Assembly: GCA_016165875.1 (NCBI GenBank)
Contig: JABBOT010000004.1
Span: 11,640,765 to 11,704,764 of the forward strand
Length of the DNA: 64,000 bases
Source of the DNA: Acanthopleura granulata
Taxonomy: Eukaryota; Mollusca; Polyplacophora; Chitonida; Chitonidae
Direction: 5' to 3'
The position numbers were made by a program, and so were the translations under genes. The notes beneath the pieces were generated by a model that did no database searches, was not told the origin of the DNA, and worked only from the letters and a program-made list of their open reading frames with translations. Of this stretch, positions 40,101-52,899 are shown one piece after another. How positions within the stretch are numbered: position 1 is the first letter of the stretch; each line of letters begins with the position of its first letter.

Positions 40101-43100
40101 CGTTTAAACAGTGCATGTGTGATTGATGCTGCACAGGTAAATTTATGCAATAATGGTTAATGTTGTAGTCAGTTTTAAAAACAGCACTTGTAATATTGTT
40201 TTCTAATGATTCTTCTCCTAAGAAATTCAACATGACTCTCCCCCGAGATATAGGAAAAGATTTTAGTGGGCATACTTGGATTAAAATGCAGAGTATGCTA
40301 TAGCTTTTAGTTAGATTATGCTGACAGAAGTTCCTTGAATAGATGTGTACATCTTTTTTTATCGCCTCATCATACTAATATTATTTTACAATGTTGATGT
40401 GGCTTCTACCTGTGATTGCTCAATAACTGGAAAGTGAATCAGTTCCAAACATAAATACATGTGTGGCAGGTTTCTGTGTTATTGCTTTTAGATGAGGAAT
40501 ATGACTACAGCGATGATTTTGAAGAAGATGATGAAGATGAATATGACAATAGTGGTGAAGAGTCTGATGTAGAAGACAATGCTGAGCTTTACCCAAGTTT
40601 GCGGCTGAGGCGACAGTCTAACCCTCAACTGCCCGAGACAGTCACTACACTGGAGACTGACCATGGCAGCAAGGTGTATGTTGTTGGCACGGCACACTTC
40701 AGCTTGGAGAGTCAGCAGGATGTTGCTCAGGTATGAACCTGTGTGAGGGGACACTTTATACCTTTCGTAACTCTTTGAGGCCTTGGACCAACATTTTCTG
40801 TGTAACCTGTATAAATGTTTGCTCGGAGAAAATATGATTTAAAGCTCGACAGCAGTGTGCAGAATTTTTGTAATATCCTGTCTGGGTTATGTGTGACATT
40901 TGTAAAAGTGTTCCATAATGTTTAAGATACATTTTGCACCTTTCAGGTAATTTCAGCAACACAGCCTGATGTGGTAATGGTAGAACTCTGTAACAGTCGG
41001 GTCAATATTTTGCAACTGGATGAAGACACCTTACTGGAGGAGGCCAGAAACATTAACATGGACAAAATCAAAACTGCTATTAAACAGGTGAACTTCTTAC
41101 TTTATATATCACTACCACGCATTGTCAAGATCACTAAATACACATGCACCTGTAATTTTCAGCTTACTGTTATGAAGTAATTCAGGGCATTTTGGTTGTG
41201 AGGGGAAAATGGTTTTGATGTGCTAGCTTTTGACGTTAGGGTCAACTGTCCGGTCTGCTTAGGGTGCAGTTTTGAAAAACACTTATCTGCAAGTGGCAGG
41301 GTTTCTCCTAACCCTTGTGCAGTCTGTAGTGTGCATTGAATGTTTAATGTTGGGGAAAGCTTTCCTCATTGTTGAGCTAGAGGTGTGTTTTGCTCCATCT
41401 ACGTTTGAATCAGCACTGTTTGCATTCGGTGTACCTGTTGAGTTAGCATGGTTGTAGTGAAGTAACTGTATGTTTTAGTGTATTTAGTGTAATGTAAAAT
41501 TCCAATAAAATGAATAAACAAATCTCTGAAAAGTTGGTTTTTATACTTGTATGTTACAGAGTGGCTTAGTTCAGGGTATTATGCACTTGTTACTGCTGAG
41601 TATGTCTGCACACCTGACCAAACAGCTGGGGATGGCACCTGGCGGCGAGTTCAGGAGGGCATTCACAGAGGTAAGGTCTACATAGTACACCGGTATGATC
41701 ATACATTGCCACTATTTCAAGTGATCATACATTACTGTCATTAGAGTCAGTCATATATTGCCATTATTAGAGTCAATCATACATTCCCAGTATTAGAGTC
41801 CATCTTACATGGTCGGTATTGGAGTCAATCATACATTCCCAGTATTAGGGTTCATCGTACATGGCCGATATTAGTTCTAATTGCATGTCACTGGAATCAT
41901 CATATGTGCATCATCTGTAACCTCTTACTACACTAGTGACACACAAGTAGATTCAGCTGATCTCATGTTGTTGTGATTGCCTCTGTGTCTGTATTACATA
42001 TATTTTTCTGTTTTGGTTGCCATTCTCATCAGGCTGAGCATGTGTAGGTGTCCTGATTTTGTGCATAGGCCCCTCTGTATCTGTGTCCAGACTGTATCTC
42101 GTGTTGGTCATTGGCAGTATTATAACTCTCTTGTTGCTATTTAGATGCAGAAGTGATGATGTGTCACAGCTCATATTTGTTCATGTGCACAGTTGCCATG
42201 GTGAACTTATAGCCATTTCCCTGTAACTTACATATAGATACATACGGACGACTTTGATTTTTGTTTTTATACAAGATGTGATGTGACTCTTTTTATCCAT
42301 TTCATTTATTCATTTCTGGGGTTGCCATGGTAGCCAGACAGATTATTCAGTTCAGATTAATTCAGATTATTCAATTATTCTATGTGTTCTTTATAGATGC
42401 TTATAAATGTGAATTTGATTCTGAGGTACAAGTCCAATTGTCTTGTACATATTGTTTTAGAGTATGGTGCCTGCATACATACATGTTGATGACAAGCGCT
42501 CTTCAACGGCTGATAGACTGTGCCAGAGCATTGTTTATCGCTTACTATCATCCTCTCTGTTAATATGTGTTAAATGCAAAGTGGTGGTAGTGACAAAGTC
42601 ATTATTTTTATCCCTTAAATTCTTTGTTTGTAATATCTAGTGTAATGAAAAACTTGACATGGACTTTATATTTACCAGGCTCAGAAAATTCCAGGTTGTC
42701 GTATACAACTTGGAGATCGGCCAATCCAAATCACGCTTAGGAGAGCTCTTGGGTCTCTATCTTGGTGGCAGAAGCTACGACTAGCCTGGTATATGATTAC
42801 TAGTAAAGAGCCCATCAGGTAAGCCATGGAATCCTCACAGCTGACTTTTTACAGTAAATACTGCATAAAAACGAATTAAAAAAAAATAACATTCTTCAGT
42901 TTAGCTTGTTGGTTGTGAGGTGAAGTAAGTTGTTTTGCAGTGATTATTGTAACTTGTCAGTGGCTTTATGTAGGTAATAGTATACTTTATATTATTTTAA
43001 TGTATTAATTATATGATCAATGGTATTTTATAGAATATATTTTTATATGCAGCAAAGAGGAAGTTGAGAAGTGTAAGCAGAAAGATCTGCTGGAACAAAT

Positions 43101-44559
43101 GCTCAAGGAGATGACAGGAGAGTTCCCTGCCCTTAGTCAGGTTTTTGTCCAGGAGAGGGACATGTTTCTTGCAAATTCACTGAGATTAGCAGCTCATCCC
43201 ATTCCACATCCAGACTCCCCTACAGGTGAATGTTCATCAATCAAATATGAAAATACCTAAAAAAATTAATGTTCATAAATACAAATGCTGTGCCGGTTTA
43301 GAATAAGTCATATCTGTCTTGTGGTTCATGTATTCATGCCAGAGCCAAAGAAAGTAAGGAAAGGGTATTCAAAAGTGGAAATATTTGTGACATTACCAAA
43401 GTTGCATGCACAATACTGCACATCATTGGGTTCTCAGTAAAACAAATGTGAAGTCTATTGAGGGAGTGTTGAGATAATCAAAACTAGGACCTGCAGATTC
43501 CTTTTATACTAAGATAAGCAAAACTCAGACATGCAGATATTCCTTTTATACTAAGATAAACATAACAGGTACTTATAAACCTGTTGAAAAAAAAAAGACC
43601 TTATCATTAATACGATTGTATTGCTGATTACCATATTTTACAAGTTTAAGCTCTCTGTTTACAGCATTGTCTGCTCAAGATATTAAGACAATACAGTAAA
43701 ATGCTGGATGATGGGGATGATTTATTAATGGAAATGTTTTGTCTTTTGGCCTCTCTAAGGTTTTGTCCCAGCCATTGTTGTTGGTGTTGTGGGCATAGGG
43801 CATGTCCCAGGGATAAAGGCTAACTGGGACAAGGAGCATAATATCAGAGAAATTATGAGGTGAGTTTATTGTGAGTCAACTTGTGGAAAGCTTTATCCGA
43901 GTCATCATAAATAATCATGTCCCTGGGCACTCCAGTTTCCTCCACCATTAATACTGGCAGCCATGGAGTGGGAGAAATGTTCTTGTGTATGGCATTAAAT
44001 AGCAATCAAATAAATGAATATATGTGTCCGAAGGATGTTGCCAAGTGGCTGGGTTATTTGGCCAACACATCAGCGTTTCCACAATACTCTAACTGGGCTC
44101 AACCTGAGCTTTTGAAGTTTTCAAGAGATCTCTCCATGCCTAATGTTCAGTCGGGTCAAAGTTCAAGTATGCACTGTTTTTCAGCAATACACATATACTA
44201 CAGCATTGCCGAAAATATTTAATATTTCCACATTCCCTGTATATTTCCACGTTCTTTAATACAAGTAAAAACTTAAAAACAGTTATTGAAGTTCATGATG
44301 ATAATAGTACCTGTTTATATCTACATGCAGCAAACTGTCAGCCATGTGACCAGTTAATGATCGTTACATGTGCCTATAATGTTACATGGATAAAAATTTA
44401 CAAAATTTCATACAAGTGCGTCATTTGTCTGGTTTCAGTGTTCCGGAGGCCTCATCATTCAGTCACATATTACGCTGGGGATTCCGGGCCAGCCTCGTGT
44501 GCATTCTCTCCTATGGCTGCTACAGGTTCATAAGGTGGACTGCAGATATTGTATTGTGA
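34132..44559 (+). CDS. TRABD: TraB domain-containing protein (TRABD-like)
   Basis: Eight well-supported exons join in phase: 39227-39529, 40492-40730, 40947-41087, 41560-41670, 42679-42818, 43053-43225, 43760-43859, 44439-44559. A candidate first exon (34132-34171, ATGGCAGCGAGACG... with a GGTAAGT donor) fits in phase and gives 455 residues; otherwise translation starts at 39247 (435 residues). An acidic stretch (DDFEEDDEDEYD) precedes the TraB/PrgY domain: VVGTAHFSLESQQDV (about 177-190), VVMVELCNSR, LGDRPIQITLRRALG, ERDMFLANSL and VVGIGHVPGIKANW. A C-terminal hydrophobic helix (ASLVCILSYGCYRF) fits the outer-membrane anchoring known for the vertebrate family. Biochemical role of the family is uncertain. 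Confidence 0.88.
34925..35095 (+). repeat. SINE copy (body and tail)
   Basis: CGCAACCTGCGGATGGTCGT, GGGCTCTGCCAGGTTTCCTC, CATAACGCTGGCC, GTGAAATATTCTTGAGTATG and a tail CACCAATCAAATAAATAAGT. It lacks the tRNA-like head. Least diverged body of the family in the window. It lies in TRABD intron 1 if the 34132 exon is real. Confidence 0.8.
35100..38500. other. Long intronic or intergenic stretch without recognised genes
   Basis: AT-rich sequence with no exon I can support. If the first TRABD exon at 34132 is right, all of this is intron 1 of that gene. The only distinct item is the tRNA-like segment at 37100-37190. Confidence 0.5.
37100..37190 (+). repeat. tRNA-like segment, probable SINE head
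   Basis: GGTGCTCTCGTTGGTAGAGC resembles a type 2 promoter box A and CACAGTTCAAATCTAACTT resembles box B, about 40 bases apart. The flanking sequence does not fold as a full cloverleaf by eye. Probably the head of a second, unrelated SINE type. Confidence 0.35.
38525..38735 (-). repeat. SINE copy with rearranged middle
   Basis: Inverse tail TTTATTTATTTATTTGATTGG and TACTGAAGAATATTTC, then the family body resumes at GGCAGAGCCCAGAGAAACCC, ACGACGGTCCGCAGGTTG. Between them lies one arm of an inverted repeat (see 38598-38770). Confidence 0.65.
38598..38770. repeat. Inverted repeat around a SINE body
   Basis: GATTATATATGTAAATATAT... with GGCTTAGATCATACGTTTGT (38600-38654) is matched in inverse by ACAAATGTATGATCTAAGTCC and ...TATATATATAATC (38713-38766). 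Arms of about 55 bases enclose about 58 bases of SINE sequence, giving a fold-back structure. Confidence 0.6.
41745..41880. repeat. Short tandem repeat in a TRABD intron
   Basis: Units of about 30 bases such as AGAGTCAATCATACATTCCC and AGTATTAGAGTCCATCTTAC recur from about 41731 to 41880 with drift. Noncoding. Confidence 0.55.
43917..44015 (+). repeat. SINE copy (3' fragment)
   Basis: CCAGTTTCCTCCACCATTAA, ACTGGCAGCCATGGAGTG, CTTGTGTATGGCATTAAATA and a tail GCAATCAAATAAATGAATAT. It lies in the last TRABD intron. Confidence 0.6.
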
Positions 44560-47500
44560 TACAACATGTACGTAGAGATATTACGTTATTTAATACTCTT
44601 TGTAGTGAGCAGGCCAGGAGTGTGATGCACCATACGTTTTGTCAGAAATGTCTCACTTTTTTCTCTGCGCTGTGACAGCAGCATCTCCTCTGTATACATA
44701 TTTTTTGTTGGGGAAAACTGCTGTTTTCACTTGAGTGTTTGATATAATATTGCCATGAACAGGATCTTTACTATCCCTGGGATACCTGGTCCAGCTCACA
44801 CATGTACAGTCAATTTGAGATATTTTGTGGGTCAACTCTCTTGTAGTCATTGTCTCATAGTTAATTTATTAACTCAAATTGCAATGAGACTACCGGTATA
44901 ATGTGTAAACAGCTGTCAGTTAGCAGCTAGCTCAGCATTATGTTGTGAATTTTAATATTTTCAGTTAGACATTGTCACTTTTGCCATGTATGCTTGAGTT
45001 ACGTTATGAACTTGTCATCTTATGCAATCATGTAAAATTTCATAATTTTTTTTATGGAAGTGTATGTAACTGGGTGTATACATGTCAAGGTGTCAGCCAC
45101 TGTTACTCTAATATTTAGTTAATACCTACTACATCATGTTAACTGTCAGGCTACGTGAGATGTAAGATTGAATACAAATATAAAATCAGAGGTCTGGTTT
45201 CAAGATTCGTGGCCAGGTAAAATATAAAGTACATGTACTTTTGATAGATTACTCAGATATGATTTCCAATGTTAATATTCTTGAAGTTCTAAATGTGAGT
45301 AAGTGTGACTGGCTTGTGTTATGGGTGTAGCTATAGCTGTTAATAGGTACAAAAAGTTTTATTTTTGTTTTTGTTAGATCAGGTACATGTAACTTTTATA
45401 AATTTATAGTTTGACTTAAATTTTCTTTTGTTGGCTGCTGAAATTTGAATGCACATGTTTTGCAACTGGTTGAAATATATGGTGGAGCATTGTGGTTTGT
45501 TTTGGTTTTTTGGTTTGTGTAATGCAGTTATATATATATTTTTTTTTTTTTTTTTGTCTTGCTTGGGGGAGGGCATCAAGGCGCACCTTTACTTCATTTT
45601 ATAGAAGAACATCTATGTGATATTCCGCTGTACAATTACATGCAGTATCAGTATAAAACTATCTCTCTCTTGGCAAGTAACACCAGATTTTTTTTAAAAT
45701 ATATTCCATTAAGATATAAATCTTTGCATGATGCCTGCTGAAAGAGCATGATGTTGTCTGTAAAGATGTCTGTTTGATCAAATGGTGATGAACAGTTGTT
45801 CATACAAGATGTTATCAGATCTCCCCCTTATCAGGTCTGTGGGAGAACAAGGGGTTTAACTTGAATTCATGACTTAAGCAGGGTTTTTTTTAATATAGAT
45901 ACATGTATTTTAAAATAGAGGATACATGATTGGAAAATGGATGTGGTATAAATGGGACAGTTTTTAGCTGATTTAACAGAGATGGTCCCAATACTTTGAA
46001 AACTTAGTGTCCAAGAAATGTGTGTGCTTACAAATGCTACGTCAATTGCATAGCACATTGAATGGGTGGAAAGCTCACAAGATACAGGTGTTTGATCATA
46101 TGGGACATCACAAGTCTAGTAGTCATGAAGGGGTATAATTTTCTGTTTTCATAGCTTGCATTTGTCTGTACTGACCTTTTTCCTTAAGCAATACTTTGTG
46201 ACATTTTAACACCTCAATAATGACGGGCCATGTAAGGTGCCATAAAGAGAGTGGAAATATGTTCATGTTGAGAGCACTTATATTGCCATGGTTATGGATG
46301 GAAGAATATATGTTGGCCTACATGTATTTTTTTCCATATTTCTCATAATCATCAGTCTCAAAGCTTTTATCATAATGTGGCCTAGTCCAAACAGCACTTT
46401 TCATTAAGACTTCAAATGAAGAGTCATGAACTGTCATGTATGTATCTCTTGCTGACAGTTACACAAATGTCTGGATTGATAACCTTGTCTGAGGTATAAT
46501 ATGACACAAAGAGTATACATAAGTAACATTTATGTTACTTCATTTGGTATAATCTCAGGAGAGGTGTATCCTAGCTGGGCAAGGTTTCGTGACAGTATAT
46601 ACCCTTACCAGCAAAAATTCTCAGTAAATGCGACCAGTGATGTAGTATCATGGATAGTTTATTCCCCCAGCAGACCATTTTTGATATAAATCCCAAAGCT
46701 TGACATGGTTTTATTAGTTACACAGGTACTGAGTGACAGGATATGGAAATAAACATGTATGAGGGTTAATGACCCCATAGTCCACAGTAAACCCTCAGAA
46801 CTACACTAAAATCTGTTTCTGGTTTCTTAACATCCCTGTCATACCCAGGAGTGTTCAGTTACCTTACCAAGGAGTTGGAACAATGTCATAACTTTATTGA
46901 CAGTGTTTTGTGAACTTAAACAATACTTTGTCGCATCACATTGTAACTGTTACATCATGGCATTGTCCCTACTGTTGAATCATCAGACACAGTATCCCTT
47001 GGAGTATACGGATATGCTGCATTTCACCTAGTTTTGCATGTCACAGGCACTTGAAAGCCTTACAATGAAACTTTTGATGCCAATACTTGTTTTTCTGATA
47101 TGAATCAAATTAAAAAAAAAAAAATCCTGACAGGCATTATGAAGCAATAATCAGAATGAAGCAAAATATCAGTTTAAAAATGCTATACTTTACATGGTGT
47201 ATGGCATATACATTTCTCCATTTAATCATCACTGTTTAATGAAATACAGAGGATTTTATCTGCTGAGCAATAAAAATATCTTATAAAAGGTGCCTGATCT
47301 ACTGGGTCCCCATGATCAAAGCAGACCAGCCCTACATGCAAGCAACTGGTGGATTTGTATAAAAACACGTCTAGCATTAGAGATGCACAACCACTTGTTC
47401 ATGTTCACAAGTAAAAATGTTTGCACGTCATCTAGTTTGTTAAAACCATTGCAAACTGAAAGGCTGCACTGTCAAATATGTGGCACTGCTTAGTTGCGTA

Positions 47501-48480
47501 ACTATCAATAAAAGCACTTTTCTTATGTTCAGGGATATATTTATTACCTGCACCGGTGTTATAGAATTGCATTACTTTTTTTTGGTTTAAAAATATCTCG
47601 CAGATTAATTTATATGTATTTTGTTGTGGGTTTAAATATTGTTTTGGAAAAAGAAATATTTATATAACTTGACCTTCAAAATAAAATCCTATGTGCCTTA
47701 ATGAAATTCGGTTCAATCAATTTATTACCTTACCTGATCTCGTCTTTATCGTTGTCTGACTATCTAAGTCAGACAAGTCTTCACAAGACAGTGGTATTAT
47801 TCCACAGTGCTTTTACTTTTACCACAATAGACTGGAGGAGAGTAAAGCACAGGCTGTATGAAATCCGATGCATCATCATTCATCTGGGGATGAAAGTACC
47901 TAATAAACCATCTGTCATTCATAGGCCAGATTTCACTGTTACAGACCATTACACAGCTTGGCCAGCGGTGGCCCTTAGTATACATGATTACATGTATTAT
48001 ATATGTTGCTTTTTGCAGCTTAACGAAATATTTTTCTCAGCGCATGAGTACTGTTGTCTACATTATGCCATGCTTCATGTGTATAGCAGCAATGTACAAG
48101 AGTACTGTTCTCCAGCAGGATACCATACTTCACAAGTACAGCAGCAATGTACAGGAGTACTGTTCTCTGGCAGGATGTCATACTTCACGTGAACAACAGA
48201 ATCGTGTAAAAAGGCCTGTTAATACTAAGACCTGACTGCTTTGGGACTAGCAAAGTTACTCATTTCTTTAGTCATTGTGTTTTGCACACAGAGGACAGTT
48301 AAACAGAAATCCTGTTCACCATGTTTTAATCATATATACATATATATGTACAACAATGTGGGGGTCCTTTTTACACATATACAGAGACATGGCAGGTTCT
48401 TTTTATGGATTCATGCATACAGGGATTTTGCAAGATGAGAACTGAGAATAAATTATATCACCACAGTAACCACATTAGAG
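44560..48480. other. TRABD 3' flank and intergenic region
   Basis: The first part should hold the TRABD 3' UTR. The rest is AT-rich with no exon I can support, apart from a two-unit tandem repeat at 48085-48192. Open frames here are short and without recognisable domains. Confidence 0.45.
48085..48192. repeat. Two-unit 54-bp tandem repeat
   Basis: TAGCAGCAATGTACAAGAGT...CATACTTCACAAG and CAGCAGCAATGTACAGGAGT...CATACTTCACGTG follow each other directly with few differences. Noncoding, between TRABD and SELENOK. Confidence 0.6.
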
Positions 48481-48849
48481 ACTAAAAGTTGAACAGTTAA
48501 AAAAAGCTGATACATGTCAATCTACTACTATCCAACTGCAACTTTGCAGCTGTGAATAACACAATAACTTAACAGCTAAATGGATCTTACTGCTGCGTCT
48601 ATCATCTGAAATTTTTCTCGTGCAACCTTTCTTTCCAGTGTGGGAAAATCTGTTTACAAGTTCAGCCAATATACAATCTAGATGATGACAACTGTCCAGA
48701 CATTTAGGCCGATACATCTGCATCTTCCATCTCAAAGTATGAGCTTCTAAAAGACACATCATTCGCTGCACTGTGGCAGTAATCGGCATCCACGTCTGGT
48801 AATGACCTGTGCTTTCACAAAGTCCGCTGAACACTGGGGCTCATCATGA

Positions 48850-48925
48850 GCTTTTGACAGTCCAAACTTCTCCAGCATGATGGTTCCCAATGTTTAAATG
48901 ACGCTGTGTCAGCTGATCATGGGAG
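48850..48925 (-). promoter_or_regulatory. Candidate SECIS element in the SELENOK 3' UTR
   Basis: On the minus strand about 100 bases past the UGA codon. The 5' strand has UGAC (48911-48908), then a 10-base helix strand ACAGCGUCAU, UU, and an AAA in the apical loop. The 3' strand AUCAUGCUGG pairs back with it (eight of ten pairs, counting G-U) and is followed by AGAA (48871-48868). UGAC opposite AGAA gives the tandem sheared G-A/A-G pairs that define a SECIS core, and the unpaired AA is at the expected distance. The base before UGA is C, not the usual A. Confidence 0.6.
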
Positions 48926-49007
48926 AACTGCCCCGTCAGAGACTTATGCCACTGAACTTCTTAGCTCCAGAAGCCTGGACTCCAGTGACAACATCTCAAC
49001 TGGGCAT

Positions 49008-51936
49008 TTACCGACCTCATCCTCCTCCCATGGGTGGTGGAGCAGGTCCACCTACAAAACAAAGCAGACGTTGTCTTATAGAAGCATAATACATGCTAAA
49101 GGGATAACTCAGTACTATCAGAATCATTTCCAGCAAACCAAACAAAATGTACCTGGAATCACTAATTACCAAAAGAACAAATAATTAACATTACACCACA
49201 GCAAGAGTATAAACAAATAAATAACCAAATAACAGGCACAATATTATAATTACCTGGCCCTCCTCTGAATCCACCCATTCTCCTTCTTGGTGGTGGAGGA
49301 GGCCTGAAAGAGAGCAATTCAACAGCTAAAAAACCTTTTTCATTTTACACAAAACTAACAATTTCACCTTGGCTGTTAAACATTCTGCCAGTTATTTCTC
49401 TAGAGAAATTAATTCTGTCAGCAGTCGTCAGCCTCACATTGAAATTAACTATTTCTTTAAAATCACATGTAATATTCCACAAAAATGTGGAATACTAGTT
49501 TCCCACAAAGACTACAATGTTTTCTTCTGTTTTAGGCTCAAGTCTTGTAGTAGAGCTACATTTCTATGGCACAAGCACTCACCCTCTGGGTCCTCCAGGT
49601 GTTCTATAATCTGATGTGTGGGTATTCCCATACCTCGTCTTACTGGGCTACAAACAGATTTATACCTCATGAAGCGTGAGCACCTAAACACATCAGATCT
49701 AAAATAAAACGTATCTTGATCGTAGACTTGCATGTCATTGTCATCAGCTCTAATCAGCTGCATCTCACTTCTGATTTATCAACAATGTGTAACCTACAGT
49801 TTCAGAACTTCATTTCAGAACTTCTTTATTTATTTTTTGATAGGTGTTTTAAGTCATACTCAAAAGTATTTCTATAATATGAATATGGCCAGCCTTACTG
49901 TGGGTGGAAACCCACAACCTTCCACAGCCTCTTAAATGTACTGATTACTCACCTGTATAAGTGTCTGAAAACTGAAACACAAAGAAATCAATATATTCAT
50001 TAGAATCTAATGAAGTAAAAAAATATAATGTATGCCACATAGTGAAAACTTTGTTTAATAAGATATCACACACTTAAAGCACTCAATAGTCAAAAACAAT
50101 ATAATGTATTTATAATGAAGAATGTACTACAGATTTCATGTTTGTTTTTGTAGTTTTAACACACATGTGGTACATGCGGTACCAATAGCATAGGGATGCA
50201 AATACAAGTATACATGTACTGTTTGCATGATTTATGCATATTTGAACTTACAACAAAACTATAAAGTTGACAAATCCCCAGAGTAATTCAGGTATGATAG
50301 AAAGCCTCCAAGGAGACCTGGAGTCCAGCATCTGACCTAAAACAAAATCAATACGATACGGTAACATTTTGAAATCACACATGTATTCTTAAAATGTAAA
50401 CTTATGGGCATTTCTCAATATGTAATACTGTATAAAATACCAGTATATAACTTCTAACACTAAAAGGCACTGTACAACCAATATGATAATGAAATGGACC
50501 AACTTAATTACTATCTTACAGGTAGAGTGTAAAGGTGTGAACATTGAATCAAACACAACTTAGCCATAAAGTTCTACGCAAATCATTTGCTATTTACGAT
50601 AATGTATTCATTACTGTCATTTTAAGCAAACATAATCAGTTTTTATAAACTTTGTTATATAGAAACACTTGCTTTCCTGTGTTCTTTGCATGGCCTGTTC
50701 TTTGCATGGTCCCTTTTCGGTTTTGACCAGCATTAAAAGTAAGTTCAATGAGACTGAACATAAATGGCCCTTATGTAAAGTTTTTATTGGGATTTGGACA
50801 GACCTTAGCATGATTCACTTCCATCATTGAGGTCATTCTTGTTCCAGAGATTCACAATCTTGTCTGGGTTCATCAAGGTCGGAAACCATGGTGCTAATGT
50901 GCACCTGACCGATGACGCGCAAAATGAAATTTCAATGTGAAAACACATGCATTGTGGAGAATGCAACGAGTAGATAGGAACATAATGTAGAACCAGGCCA
51001 TACGCATACGAGCAGGTAGGAACAAAAGCAGCACGACTCGCCACGGTTCAAGGGTTAGAGGTGTGTGGATTGCTTATTTACAATGCAGTCAGTTACTGAC
51101 ATTGTGTTGTAATGAGTGTTTATGGTTTCTGAACCTACTAGTCAGTGTACTCGAACTTAAGTTACCCTCTTCTTACAATGGGCTTAGGCCACTCAGATTT
51201 CATGATTAATGATGCTATAAAATCAAAGAAAGGCAAGACGGAGTATATTATTTACACACAAAGCTGACATCTAGATCTACATGATTCATCTTCGACTATT
51301 CTTTTCATAAAAGTATGACATCATAAATAAACAAAAACCACTCACACACTAGCAGGCATCGCAATTTGTATCATTGTTTTTTTAAACCAAGAAATGCCTG
51401 CATTGAAATTCTGCAGTAACTGTTCATTGCATTAATACACGTACATTTATGGCTTGCTTATAGTTCCTGAAAACACAAACTACATATTATTTTAAACCTC
51501 TAGTTTTTAACCTGGCCAAATACAGGAGTGCAAATTAAATAGCATTAATTCGTTTCAACTTAGGAAAGGGTTATTTTCCAGTCTAAATGTACAACAAAGT
51601 TGTTATTTTATTGTAGAACCTAAACACATATATAAAGGAACATCATCGGGCTAATGAATCACTGAATGCATAAAGCACACCAAGTACGGTACATCAGGAC
51701 TTTCACCAAACAGACACGTCATTTTGTCAATGTTGTTGTTGTAACATTAACACTCATAAACGAACGCTTGATTATATGCTACGATAAAAGATGAAACTTC
51801 AACCCAGTCATATGCTGTTCCCGTCAACTGATTCTTGAATCCATGTACGTACAATGTGATTAGGATAAAGGGCACTAGTTAGGGTAAACACAATGAATTT
51901 AAACAGAAATGTCTTACCTCCTGACACGTACGCCAT
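49008..51936 (-). CDS. SELENOK: Selenoprotein K
   Basis: Six exons join in phase to 93 residues with selenocysteine: 51936-51918, 50336-50252, 49971-49953, 49647-49583, 49303-49254, 49051-49008. The protein begins MAYVSGGQMLDSRSPWRLS, has one membrane helix (WGFVNFIVLFFQTL, about 25-38), a basic Gly/Pro/Arg-rich tail (PPPPPRRRMGGFRGGPGG), and ends MGGG-Sec-GR. The UGA at 49019-49017 is followed by GGT CGG TAA. Length, single helix and a Sec two residues from the end match SELENOK of other animals (94 residues in human), an ER membrane protein of the ERAD and palmitoylation machinery. A candidate SECIS follows. Two exons are only 19 bases long. Confidence 0.95.
49820..49935 (-). repeat. SINE copy (tail and part of body)
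   Basis: TTTATTTATTTTTTGATAGG, CATACTCAAAAGTATTTCTA, TGGCCAGCCTTACTGTGGG and AACCCACAACCTTCCACAG correspond in inverse to the family tail and body. It lies between SELENOK exons 3 and 4. Confidence 0.6.
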
Positions 51937-52342
51937 CCTTGGTTTCCTGGCGATCAGGGGGAGGTAAGTCCTACTGTTCTGACGATCTGCAGTTAGTTGC
52001 TTGGTTGCAAGCCAACAAAAAAGATTTTAAAATGTACAAAAAATAAATAAATAAATAAATAAAAAGATAATGGCAACTACTGAAGCCATTTTATGCCATA
52101 CAAAAAAAATTTTTTTAAATAAATCTAATTTTAAAAATATATTTTCGGTTTCTTGTAATTACGATAAAAAAATTTAACGTGAAAGGCAGCTCATGTTCTA
52201 AGTACAGTTGTCAAAAAGATTGCACAATGTTGTGTTTATATCGGTAAAGTATTTTTTCTAACAGCTACTATGACAGTGGAAACTGACATCTGACCGTGCT
52301 CCGTCGCCCAGCACGAAACGCAGCCATTTTGTCTGGGATGTG

Positions 52343-52611
52343 ACGTAATTTATTTATTCGATTGGTGTTCTACGCCGTACCCAAGAATATTTCACGTATT
52401 CGAGGGCGGCCAGCATTATAGTGGAAGGAAACCGGGCAGAGCCCAGGGGAAACCCACGACCATGCGCAGGTTGCTGGCAGATCTTCCCACGTACGACCGG
52501 AGACGAAGCCGGCATGAGCTGGACTTGAACTCACACCGACCGCATTGTTGGGAGACTTCTGGGTCATTGCGCTGCTTTAGCTCGCTAACCGACTGAGCCA
52601 TGGAGGCCCCG
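52343..52611 (-). repeat. Full-length tRNA-derived SINE
   Basis: Minus strand: head GCCTCCATGGCTCAGTCGGT (box A) and GGTGTGAGTTCAAGTCCAGC (box B), body ACGTGGGAAGATCTGCCAGC, GGTCGTGGGTTTCCCCTGGG, CTCTGCCCGGTTTCC, end GAAATATTCTTGGGTACGGC and CACCAATCGAATAAATAAAT. The most complete copy; it defines the family for this window. It lies about 400 bases upstream of SELENOK exon 1. Confidence 0.85.
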
Positions 52612-52899
52612 TGACGTAATTGTTCTAAGCGCAAAACGCTCGTCACTTGAGACTGTTGTGAGCTGCTAGGGTTGTGTTTGTAACTTAAGCACATATGCCA
52701 ATTTATAACATGAAATGATCACAAAACTTACTCCTGATACAACACAATGGTCTGAAAATACTTTGCTGTGTTGTTCACCCATGTGCTTATTATAATTAAA
52801 ACATATAACTTCAAAACTGAGTGCTGTCTCCATGTTATTTCACGTTACATTTACGTCACAGGTTATGAACAGCTGATATCTCCTAGTTCTCTCATTGGT

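Noticed and set aside
49017..49051. Premature stop making the SELENOK gene a pseudogene
   Set aside because: The codon is UGA at the selenocysteine position, is followed by GR-stop as expected, and a SECIS candidate lies downstream.
52510..52611. tRNA gene on the minus strand
   Set aside because: Box A and box B are present, but the sequence continues into a SINE body and tail and does not close an acceptor stem. The same holds at 33120-33225.
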